This document shows positions 42,028-53,225 of a DNA stretch of 64,000 nucleotides, one piece after another. The notes under the pieces were generated by a model. It searched no databases. It had not been told where the DNA came from and saw nothing but the letters and a program-made list of their open reading frames with translations. Each line of letters opens with the position of its first letter. Position 1 is the stretch's first letter. Location: NCBI GenBank assembly GCA_016987375.1, contig PJRA01000288.1, positions 263,956 to 327,955 of the forward strand. Direction: 5' to 3'. Both the position numbers and the translations under genes were made by a program. This DNA comes from Brachionus koreanus (Eukaryota > Rotifera > Eurotatoria > Ploima > Brachionidae).

Positions 42028-44946
42028 GAATAAAAAAAATCAAATTTTTTTGTTTTATCTCGGAATTTAATTAAATTAAATTTATGGATTTGTTTTAAAA
42101 GAATAATTGATAAAAATAGAAAATCCTTAAATGAAAACAAAAATGATCTAGAATTGAAAATTGCTCATTAGGATTTTTTTTTATCCAAAAATAGAACAAA
42201 AAAGATTCTCTTAAAATATTATCTAAGTATTAATTATTTAGTTAATAAAAAAATTCAAATTTTTGTTTAAATATTTTTATTTAAATAATCAACTAAAATT
42301 ATTAATTTATATGTGATGATAATTTTATATTAATATTTAATTTTTTAAATCTATTTTCTTGATTAATCAATGAATTGTTAAAAAAAATTTTATTTACATC
42401 ACTTGTCTCATTTTATGTAATCGATAGAATTGTTATTTTATTCCCAATTATCTTCATATATGGTAAGGGGGTTTTTATTACTCTTTAAGAAATTGATTTA
42501 AAATTAAATTAAATTTTGGAATACTTTTTAATTTACATTTAAATCATAAAGATTGATATTTGTTTATGATAAACTCGATTTTGGAGGAATTTCTTTATTC
42601 TTTCTGATTATATCGAAAATTGAGAAGTTAAAATTGAATAGAGAATTAACCCGTACATATATTTTGGCGTTTACTCTTTTGCAAAACTGAACGTTTTTAG
42701 AAGAGTTTGAACTAAATTTAAAAAATATATATATATTATTAAATTCAAGAGTAAGTTAATTCCAAATTTAATTTTTAGTATTGAAAGAATAACATTAGGA
42801 TATATTCATTATTTAGGATATTTCATTCAATTATAAGAACCATTTAAAACCAAATTTTTTTTTAGTATGAAAATAATTTAACAATAAGTGCTTATGTTAA
42901 TCTTGAAAAGAAGATAAGAAGTAGAAAAATAGATTTAATAGAACTTGAAAAAGAATTAAGTGATATTAAAATAAACCAAGATAAGAATCTATTACAAATG
43001 AATTCAGAATCGGAAAAATCCATGAAAAATATTCCAAATTTAATTCATATTTCCAAAATGTGGTTCAAAATTTTTCGTAAGAAATGACAGATGATTGCCA
43101 AACGCCTGAAATGATTTTTAATAGTTATTTTTGCCCTAAATTTTTTGAAATTATAGAAAATTATTTTTATCTAATTCTATTATGGGCTGGATTTTTGATT
43201 AATACTGGAGATTCTTGGACAAGATTATCTAAAAAATAATATACTAAAAGGGGAAACTCTAATGCCTAGTCAGTTAACTGGAGCGTTATACAAAAGAATT
43301 TTGTCCAAATATTTACTTTATTATGATGACAGCTCACTTAAGTTATTGAATCCAGTGAAAACAAAATTAGATCCTTATGTTGAAAACTGGAAAAAGGATT
43401 AAAAAAATGTCAAAAGACAGAAGGGTTTTTATTTTGAAAACTAAGTAAATTTCGGAAAGAAAAAAGGAATGATCATTCAAAGTAAGTTTTTATTATTTTT
43501 TTAAAGAATATGATACCTAAGTATTCAATATTTAAGAAAATGAGACGATTGATAAAATTAAAATTTTAGCACTGGAGCAGAGGTAATTAGTTTTTGTTTT
43601 TAAATTAATTAAAATTTAAAAGAAATGTTTCATTTAAAAAATTTTATTAAAAAATTACTTTTCTTGCAATTATTCAGCAAAAATTTTAAATAGCAATTTA
43701 TTTTTTTTAATTTAATTAAATAATTATATTTTTTAAAATTAAAGTTCAAAAAATCTAAAAATTATTAAAAACGTTATTCCTTCAAATGGATCGTATTTTC
43801 AAGATGAAGAATTTATTATTCATATAAAAAATACTTGTACAATTGATTATTTCATTTTATTTTGTTATATTTTGTTCAAGAAACAAAGAGAAGTTATTGT
43901 ACAGTAAAATGATAAAGAGATGGATAATTTTTTTCTCATATATTTAAGAGAAATTGAAAAGATACTGGATAAAAGAAATTGGAATATTGCTCAATTATCG
44001 TGGCTAAATATAAAGACATCAATTAAAAAAATTCAAAAATCTGTAATTGAGTTCTTGTACGACTGCTTTGGTTCAGAATACTGTTCATTTATGGAGAGAT
44101 ATTCCTGGTTACAATCATTTACAGTTTTTTACAGGTGCCCAAAAAAAGATTGTTTACTTAATAAATCTCCATTTCAGACATTCTCTGCATTTTCATTTAA
44201 GTAAAAATGAGCAAATAAAATTAATAATATTATTTAAAACAAATTTTTTTAAAGAAAAGATAAAGATGAGATAATTTTAGACTCTAGATTTTTTGACCAT
44301 AAATTTAACATTTATTGCAATTTAAAAACATTTATAAACGTGAATGGGACCGATATTGAAAGGTAAAAATTCAAACAAAATTATTTTCATTGAAATTTTA
44401 TATCTGATAATTAAAGATCTGATAATTGTAATGAATTACTTCAAATTTCGAAACCAAAATTTTTGAACAATTGTTATCCGATTTTATTGATTGTAAATAA
44501 TTAATGTGACGATGTCGAACCAGGACAGATCCCGATTTTTATCTCTTTAGATGACCAAGAGTTTATTGCTTGAATAGAAGTAAATATTAAATTTTTCAAA
44601 TAGATATTGTTTAATTGGTTTAACACTTTATTTTTTGAATTATTTTATTATGAAAGTTTTTGACGGACAAAGTTTTTAAGACATAGATAATTAGATATAT
44701 TAAACAAAAATTTGAATTTTTTTATTAACTAAATAACTAATACTTAGATAATATTTTAAGAGAATCTTTTTAGATCTATTTTTGGATAAAAAAAAATCCT
44801 TATGAGCCATTTTCAATTCTGGATCATTTTTGTTTTCATTTAAGGATTTTCTTTTTTTATCAATTATTCTTTTAAAACAAATCCATAAATTTAATTTAAT
44901 TCAATTCCGAGATAAAACAAAAAAATTTGATTTTTTTTATTCATTA
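42028..44946. mobile_element. DNA transposon relic with about 240-bp TIRs
   Basis: Bases 42028-42273 and 44700-44946 are inverted copies. Matching words include GAATAAAAAAAATCAAATTT, GATAAAACAAAAAAATTTGA, AATAATTGATAAAAA, ATTATCTAAGTATTA and AATAAAAAAATTCAAATTTTTG. The 2.4-kb interior has scattered protein-like pieces on the plus strand: MPSQLTGALYKRILSKYLLY with VKTKLDPYVENWKKD at about 43261-43402, and HLWRDIPGYNHLQFFTGAQK at about 44085-44145. All are broken by stops and could not be assigned to a superfamily. It is a decayed, once autonomous element. Confidence 0.7.
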
Positions 44947-46157
44947 AATAATTAATATATCCAAGATAAAAATTTATCAAACAATTTGATTCATGGAAAT
45001 ATGCTAATGAAATATTAAAATTCAAAAACTTTTATTTATCGTTAATATTAAAAGAATCAAAATTTCAAATTCTTTTTTTTTTAATTTTTTTTAAATTTTT
45101 TTAAAAATAAAATCAATAATTTAAATGATTTGTAATTAAATTCTCATACAAAATTGAAAAGTTACATTTTAAAACATTTTCAAAAGCAAAGAAAAAATTT
45201 CGAAGAAATAATTTTTTTGAATTTAATTAAATCAATTTGTTCAATTTTTTTCGGTTAAAATAAATCCTGCAGTAATTTTAAATTTTGGAATCCAAATAAA
45301 TAATTGAATACAATTTCAGGAGCATCCAAATTTATAGAAATATATTATTTCGAAAATTTAAACCTAGTGGTTTGTAGTTTGCTAATATTCGATTTTTGTA
45401 AGACTCTGCAGTGCTTGATCGAAATCAAGGCTCCAAGTGAAATTCTTGACGAGATTCTCGGTAAGCATGCAATAGTGATTAATGTAAAACCCATGCAATT
45501 ATTGATGAATGGGCTCACTTGTAAACACGAAGCCAAGATTTGATTTCTTTTAATGAGACTTAATAAATTAGTCATTAATGTTAATAATAATAATTTTGTA
45601 TTATCTGCGTAAATTTTGACCAAAGCCAACATTTCTTTGTTGAATAAATAGGTTTTGATGAATTTGTATAAGTTTAAAAAATCAATCATCAAGTGGTAAT
45701 CTTTTTTTCAAACCACTATTTTACTAATTTCATTTGGTGAATTCGCCATCACTTTTCTTTTGATTTGATCACGAACAGAAATAAATCTCATCTTGTATTT
45801 GAATAATTATTATAATAATTGTTATTTTAAAAATTATTATAATAATTATAATTTTTTTTCATTTCAAATTACAATTTGAAAATTTGCAAATTATCAAAAA
45901 TGCATAGGAACAAAAAATTTTTGAACAAATTTGAAAATTGAAAATTGAGCAAAAATTTTACTTCGCCAGTTTACATGAGAATATATTTTTTTAAAAATGC
46001 GTAATTTAAAAAAATATATATTCTTTCCATTTAATGCAAATTTTCTATATTTTAGATTTAAGAGAAAAAGATCTTGTGAATAAAAATAAAAATAATAAAA
46101 ATAATTAAAGTTTGTTCATATTTTTAGAAAAATTTTTGTATTTTTTATTTTTCGATT
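44947..46157. other. AT-rich region, possible MULE debris
   Basis: No gene is certain. Bases 45350-45545 are less AT-rich with open frames on both strands (plus 79 codons, minus 115 codons); neither resembles a known family. On the minus strand 45710-45793 reads MRFISVRDQIKRKVMANSPN and then a stop, similar in style to linker regions of FLYWCH/MULE proteins. The 3' flank of the glycosyltransferase gene lies at the right end. Confidence 0.3.
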
Positions 46158-48147
46158 TTAATTTGAAAATATCAAAGGATCAAAACTATAATATTTGATA
46201 AATTGTTCTATGCAATTACTTCTTGTTTTATAATGTTCTTCTCTTGACGAAAGACTCTCATTTTTCTTGACGCATCTTTCACAATCAAAATTGTTTCTTT
46301 TAGTTACTTTTATTGGTGATTTTGACAGATAATATGAAACCATAAAATTAAATGCAATATCTTCACAATTAAAATTTTCATCTACGAAATTTTTTAGATA
46401 TTTATCCGTCATATATGTATAGGCATAATTAAAAAAACGATGATAAAAGGCTGCGCCGGTTAATATGAGTGAATAAGGTTCATCTGAACTTTGATTGTAC
46501 ATATATCTATTTAGATTTTTGTTAAAATAATGAGATCGTGATGGAAAACCGATTATTCGATCTCTGTGTTGTTTCCAAACATTAAATGACAGATTAATTT
46601 CATCAATATTAAGAGAAATATCGTCATCTAGACTTAAAATTGCATCTGTTTCTATTCCTTCGAAGGGAAGAAAACGATTATTCAAGCTATTTTTACTCAT
46701 TTTCATAATTTTTAATTTTTTGTTTTTAAAGTATTTTTCATAAATACTCCATTTTACTGGGTCTGGCTGTTTTTTTAGATTATTCCAAACTACAATTATT
46801 CGATTTAGATTATTCAAAACTGTCAAATATATCCCTATTGTATTAATCAAATTTTCTTCTCTATTATAAGTAGGAATAATAATTGTAAATTGGTTATATT
46901 GTTTTGTTTCTAATTTTTTTTCTAAAGAGAAAAATTCGTCAGCGTCTAATTTAAATTTTTCTCTATTGTAATTGTGCATAAAAGGATGACTGTGGATTGA
47001 ATTAAATGGATAAAATATTTTATTCCACTTATTATAAATTGACATTTGATTAAAATAAACTTCGGAACCTTGTTCCTGAGAAAAACAAGATATAATTGTT
47101 TTATTTGAGTTATAATAGACATATTCAATCGTTTTAAATTCTGCAAAAAAGGACTGTAAAATTTTGTGTTTATCTAGAATGGCTGCTACAATTGAATTTA
47201 ATTGATCAGTTTTCGATGAAAAAAATCCTTTGAAAATTTTTTGAAATCTTTTTTTTCGTTCTATAATTTCTTCTATTGGAATATTTTTTATTAAGCGAAA
47301 TAAAAATTTAAAATTATCTACAGGTTGTTTTACAATTACAAGATCCCAGTCTATAAATTCATTTAAAGGCATTTTGAATTCTTGATTAAAAATAATTGGA
47401 ATAAAACCATCGAGGAGTCCTTCGAAAGTCAAATTGATAATTTCAAAATTTAACTGGTCTGGCCGAATTATAAAAAATTCAGAAAAAATGAAAAATCTTT
47501 GATTTGATGTATCTTTTTTTAAAAAGTAATAAAATTTTTTTTTAAATCATTAAATTTTTAACACAATTACCCAATTTATCCGGGAACAAGAAATTTTTGT
47601 ATTTTTTTTTTATTAAGCTTTCGTTCTTTTCATTTTTATCGATATTATAATTTATATTTAACTCTTTTTTAAAAAGTCCCATATTAACACTTCTATCATT
47701 TGAGATGTCAAAAGAGGCAAAAAAATATGAAGTTAACAAATTGTTAGAGAAAATATGATTCCTTTTTTTTAAAAAATTGATTATTTGATTATAAATAGAA
47801 TCACTATTTGGAAAGAAAACAAAAACAAAATTTGAAAATTTTATCTCTTTAATTAAAAAATCATACAATCTTGATATATTTGTATTCTCTCTTAATATAA
47901 TCAAAATCATACATGCTTCATTTGTTCTTCTTGTAAGTCTATATTTAAATTTCGATAATTCTAAAATATCTTTATTTCTTTTAAATTCGTAAACATAAAC
48001 CTTTTTTTCATAATGATCAATGCAATTTTTTTTATTAAAAAAAAAATTTGAATGATAAAAACTTTTTAATTTTAACAAGAAAATTATGAAAAATATATTA
48101 ATCAAAAAAAAAAGGAAAAATTGTCTACGTTTGAAGGTAAATTTCAT
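46158..48147 (-). CDS. Exostosin-like glycosyltransferase (GT47-like region plus GT64), two exons
   Basis: Exon 1 is 48147-47571 and exon 2 is 47512-46158, joined over a 58-nt intron (GTAATT...AAAG). The product is about 643 residues. It begins with a type II signal anchor (about 8-26) as in Golgi enzymes. The first half resembles exostosin (GT47-like): FPDKLDTSNQRFFIFSEF..., NLTFEGLLDGFIPIIF. The C-terminal part is GT64: QFTIIIPTYNREENLI, then DAILSLDDDISLNIDE with the DxD metal site, IIGFPSRSHYF, SLILTGAAFYHRFF, and NCEDIAFNFMVSYY. EXT/EXTL proteins make or start the heparan sulfate chain. The fit is best with EXTL3/EXTL2-type enzymes. Read without splicing the gene would look broken at 47542-47560; the intron restores one frame, so it is probably intact. 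Confidence 0.82.
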
Positions 48148-48789
48148 TTTTTTTAAGAGGAATAATATAATTTAATTAATTTTCTAGATTTATAAAATTT
48201 AATTTGTTTTTTTTTAGTAAAAAGTTTCCATAGAAATATTGAGATTTTATTCAAACTATAAATATATGAATTACTATGGAAATATTGAACATTAATTTTT
48301 TTAAGGCTTAGAGTTAGGGTTTAATTATTTTATTATTTTAAGTCCTTTTTTACGGTATAAATCAATAAATTATTAATTTCTCTATTTGCAGAATTTGTTT
48401 AAGATAATAAAAGATGTTATCAAAATATTTAAAAATATCAAGATATTGTCAAGATCATTTGTAATATTTTTTTAATAAAAAAGTGTCTTAAAAAGAAAAT
48501 TAAAGCAGAAAATGCTATTGGGATTCAATATATTTATTTTAATTTATGTCAATTTCTTGTGTCGAAAAAATTTGATATGAAATTAGTTTCGTACGCGTTT
48601 CTCAACCTCTATGGGTTTATGTCAACTGATGCGTATATTGTTCTGCAAACGATCGCAACGCCAATAATCATGACCACAAACTGAACACAAGAAAAAAGGA
48701 AAAATGAAAATAATATTACATTTTCATAAAATTAGATTTTTTTTGTGCAATATTTAAGAGTTTTAAGAGAATTTCTTTACATTGTGCCG
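48148..48789. other. Intergenic with one hydrophobic exon candidate
   Basis: On the minus strand an acceptor (CTTGTGTTCAG) is followed by an open frame at about 48681-48613: FVVMIIGVAIVCRTIYASVD, then INP and a stop. It is a plausible C-terminal transmembrane segment, tetraspanin-like in flavour, but no connected upstream exon was found. Confidence 0.3.
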
Positions 48790-49053
48790 AAAGAACAACT
48801 CCCAGGGAAATCCTGATCATGCATTATTTTTAAATGCTGCACAAACATTTGCTTAATTGAAAATTTTTTTTCTTCTCTCTTACAATCAAAATTGCAAACA
48901 TAGTTGAGCATTTGAAAGATTTCGCTTATTATTCGAGGTTCGTCCAATGATGAAATTACTAATTCAAAAAAATTTGATATTTTTCCCTTGCGAAAATTGG
49001 ACAGATATTTCTATTTCGGACCAATAAATATTTCGATTCAATTGGCATTTTGT
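48788..49053 (-). pseudogene. Candidate coding segment of unknown family (one frame break)
   Basis: The minus strand is protein-like: MPIESKYLLVRNRNICPIFA from 49053, then after a frame change at a run of seven T near 48968, ELVISSLDEPRIISEIFQML, then YVCNFDCKREEKKFSIKQMF and HDQDFPGSCSFGTM with a stop at 48777-48779. The homopolymer could be a sequencing error, a true frameshift or a hidden intron. No family was recognised. Confidence 0.3.
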
Positions 49054-50100
49054 TAACCTTTTTTGGCATCTTTAAAAGTTTAAGCTTCTGAATTCTTGTT
49101 TTAAAAGTTAAAAAGAAATTTTTTTTAAAATAAGCTCTTTATTTGATTTAATTTTAATAAAAAAAATGCTTATTGAAGGTTCAGTTAAATGACATTTAGA
49201 TTCTGTCTGAAATGTCAAGTTCAATTTTAAAAAAGAGCAATTTTTAAATTTTGTCTTTAAAGTGTTTTTATTTTTAAAATTAAAATCAAGACAAATAATA
49301 CGTCTAATTTTCGAATGGAATATGTTGATTGACTTGATAATTTGCTTGAATTTCTTTAAATAGAAGGTTATTTATTTTATTTTATAAATTATTATAATAG
49401 TACAATCTTTTGATATTTGGATAACATACAAATATTTCAAAAGATTTTTCGAAAGTGGTTCTAAATTACTTATCATAATTATCGTACATGTAAATTTGAT
49501 CAATTTACTCTTTGTATGTGGTCTTTAAATTAAATGAGTATGACGTTCTAATTTTTTAAGCAAATCGTTTTGATTGCAATTTTCAAATTCAAATTGTCAA
49601 TGAAGATAAAATTATTCTTTGCCTCTATCTAATCGTTAAAAGCATTGTTATCACTATTAGAAGCTGGTTAAAATTATTGATTTAAGAAACATTATATTAA
49701 AGATTTTAAAAAATTCATATTTTAAAAATAAATTGATATAACTTACCAAAAACTAAATATATGAAAAATGTTTTTGTTTTACCAAGTATCACACTCTCTA
49801 AAAAGAAAAAGAGATTTTGAAGTTTTATTACAAATAAAAGGATACATGATAATTTAAATGAAACTCTTTTACATTTATATTTTTAACTGGCAATCAATAA
49901 TAAAAAAAAATTTACACTCAATTTTCTTTTTTTTTTTTAGTTTTATTTAAAAAAAAAAATTTTAAATTTCTTGATTTCATAAGTATAAAAACAAATTTTA
50001 AAATTAATAAAAAATAAACAAAAAAATAACAGGACTTGAACAAAAAAAAAAAATTAATTAATGTGCTGACTCAATTTTTTGAATTATCAAATCTATAACT
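49054..50100. other. AT-rich, nothing recognised
   Basis: AT-rich DNA with long A and T runs and no supported exon or repeat pair. Confidence 0.35.
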
Positions 50101-51440
50101 TTAACGATCTACTTCATCTATACTAAACGAAAAAATGCAATCATTCGACTCTTCACTATCGGAATAAACAACAATCTTCTAATTAATTGTTTTCCAGATT
50201 TTACACATGATAAATTTTTTTTGTTCATCGGTGGACTATTAAGTAGGCTTACTACATTTTTTTCAACATCATCAAACTTTTTTTTTAATGCATTTTGGCA
50301 AGAGTTAAATGATTCATTATTCATTTTTTTCAAAACAACTGGTTTCAAATTTTTGAGCAAATCGGCATATCCAAATATTCTAAATCAATAGATTTATTTA
50401 CAAAATTTTTAAATTAGATTGATAAAAAAATTATACACCAAAACTTTTAATAATATTTTTTTCGAATGGAGCAAATTTCACTAAAAGCCGAATCTCCATC
50501 AATGCTTTCTATACAGTTTCAATATTTACAGACACATTTTAGCCTAGGAGGTTTAATTTTACTGGATCAGGATTATAATTTGAGGTTGGAAATTTTAGGC
50601 AACCTATCGAAAAAGAAATATTTACTTTCTGGACCAAGCTGATTTTTAAATGCAAAATCAATTGAAAGATATTCCGCGTAATCATTGATTTTCTCATTTT
50701 CATTGGGACAACAGTCTACAAAATCTATGCAATTTAGCAAAGCAGGTTCAAGTATTGAGCAAGTATTTTGATTGCTAATAAAAAAAATGGAACTAGAATG
50801 GCGCCATCGAAACCTATTTTATGTTTTCTTTTTATTTTAAAAGGTAAGCCTTCCAAGCAAATTTTGATGATCATAATTTCATAAAAGTGAATTGCAAAAG
50901 GGCTTTTCCCGTGCGTTTGATGAAACGAACATAAACAAATGTTTTCGCTTATGATGCCATCAATCTCTAAACCATCCGTTCAGATACTCAACAACATTGC
51001 CGCGCCAATTCCATACTTCTTCTCATAGCCAAATGAGTCTAATTAGTAAAAATGGAAATAGTCTTATAACAATAGGTGTCGGATTTCTAATGGCTTCGAC
51101 CGTTTTTCAAAACTCAGTTGTCCAGAATTAGATTGGATAAAAGGGTCCAAGATATCAATATGTTTTCCATCATAATTTCATGCAAAAAATTTTCGTTTAA
51201 CAGCATCAGTAAAATAAAATTTTAATTAAAGGTTTATTTAAAAACCATATTTTTTGACTTACTTTAGTTCATTTATCTCAAATCCTTTCCAAACCTAAAA
51301 AAATTTATTTTTCAAAAGTTTTTAAAATAAAAGATAATCGAGAACGGTTGTTGAAAAACTATCTTCAAGTATAACAATCTCTTCATTAATTCTATGTGCA
51401 TTTGATTGCAGCTTTTTCATGTTTTAAAAAATGCGTTCTT
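50100..51440 (-). pseudogene. Decayed mobile-element coding region related to the 38-kb insert
   Basis: The minus strand holds protein-like pieces broken by stops and frame changes: YDGKHIDILDPFIQSNSGQL with KRSKPLEIRHLLL (about 51060-51180), SFHQTHGKSPFAIHFYEIMI with FDGAILVPFF (about 50800-50920), and the 80-codon frame 50118-50360 (NESFNSCQNALKKKFDDVEK). The segment 51300-51440 is the second copy of the coding tail seen at 38508-38643, again on the minus strand. The whole is a relic of one multi-copy unit. Its superfamily was not recognised. Confidence 0.4.
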
Positions 51441-52279
51441 TTATAAATTCACTCAAAATAAATACATTTAAATTCTTTTCGACTATTTTTTTGCAAAATA
51501 ATGTTTACAAAAATGCTAATTTTTTGAAATTTCATCTCTAAGCTGTTATTAAAAACAAATGAATACTTTTCTATGATTCTCTTAAGCTCTTCTTCTTTAA
51601 TATCCTTTTATTATACGGCACATTTTGTTTAAGTAAAATATTTAGTTTTCTTTTATAAAAGTGTTTTATTCTCCTAATTCATTAAGATAAATACTAATTT
51701 AATCTATAACACTTCAGATATAATTTATAAAGTAAAGAAAAAGGTTAAGGCATAGTAGTTTTATTTAAATAAGTTGCTTGAATAAACTTAACAAAATTTT
51801 TTTAAACATTTTAACAAGAATTTGCATTTCAAAATTCCTTCTTGCTAGAATAAGGTCTTCTGAGTTATGCACTTGAGAATTTTGAGCCGAAAAAACTAAT
51901 TCATATTCTTTTTCATTTTGTTTAAGATTTGATCATTTTTTTTAAATTATTTTTAATGCAAGATAATAATAAGATTTTGTATCATTTCAAAGATAAAAAT
52001 AATCATGGAAAATGAAAAAAACCGACAAAATTTGTATAATAACAAAATTATAGAAAAATTATGCATAGAAATTTTTTTCATGGAAATTTAGAAAGTCTTA
52101 ACGATTATAATAATTTCATAGAAACTGTAGAATATCCCATTCTTAAAAAAAATTTACAGAGATCAAATTTAGTACCAGTTCACAAAAATTTTTAAGAAAA
52201 TTTTAATCAAGATTTATTGGAGATAAAATTTAAAAAATAAAATCTAAACTTGAAATTATGTCCCTGGCTTCTGGATCAA

Positions 52280-52960
52280 ATGATCCTCCTAGAAAAATAT
52301 TGCAAAATTTTCAATTAACTTTAATTAATGATTGTATTGTTTCTTTACCAAAAAAGGGCATAACATTACCCTAACCCAGATGCCATTAAATAATTAGTCA
52401 ACAGAACTCGAAACACGAAAGCTCAAAAAGGCTACATTATCAAAAATTTTACTCAATTGGTAATACCTGACAACCTAAAATTTACTCGTAAAGGGGAAAA
52501 ATTTTATTACTGAGATAGTGGGAAAAGTGATTAAAATAGAAAAATTTTTTTTCCTACTGAACAGAATCTTCGACTCTTTTGTTCGAATAACGACTGGTAT
52601 TGGCACATTTGACGTATCACTAAATATTCAAATAATATTTAAAGGCTGAACACTACCGATGCTTTACGTCTTGTTACCAAATAAAAAAAAGATAACTTAT
52701 AAAAATCTATTTTGAATGATTGACAACATAATTGTTCAAAACCCAAAATGTAAATTAAATTTAAATTTTTCTCTTATTTAATTAGAAATACACAGGAGGC
52801 AGCTCAATTGATTTTCGGAATAAAAATTTATGGATTCTCATTCTTTTTGGAAACGAATGCAACAACAGGGTTTAAAACTTGGTCAAAGATGAAGGCTTTA
52901 GAAGAGCCAGCATTTTTTTCTAACGATGATGTAGAGAAAGGTTTTGATTTTATCTTAACC
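52280..52960 (+). pseudogene. MULE transposase core relic
   Basis: The plus strand shows NRTRNTKAQKGYIIKNFTQL, VIPDNLKFTRKGEKF, EQNLRLFCSNNDWYWH and LPMLYVLLPNKKKITYKNLF in slightly shifting frames with many stops. This matches the N-terminal and DDE-core part of MULE transposases, whose usual pattern is ...FLxxSxxWxxDGTF... then P..Y.LLpnK....Y. Near 52900 a further part reads ALEEPAFFSNDDVEKGFDF. Upstream, 51990-52200 has repeated ATAGAAA/TTTCATAG words like the TIRs of the 33.6-kb MULE. Confidence 0.6.
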
Positions 52961-53225
52961 CTACCCCTATCGTTTTTTTATATTTGAAAGGCAAGCTTTG
53001 GGAACATGCGATGTATCGTTTGGTGTATTGCCATGGCGACGTTGGTTTTTTTTTCGTTAAATATATAAAAAACAACTAAGATTTTGGATAAATCCCCAAA
53101 TAATTTGCAGTTTTTAAATATTATTTTGAGTATGGTCACAAAATTTGTCTTTTTAATAAATATGAATTTTAAGGAATTCTACTAGAAAAAAAGGAGTAAG
53201 GGTTCGTTTCTTTTTGAATGTGTAA

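Noticed and set aside
45304..45692. Overlapping plus and minus frames as genes
   Set aside because: Neither has a recognised domain and they are mutually exclusive; left as unresolved.
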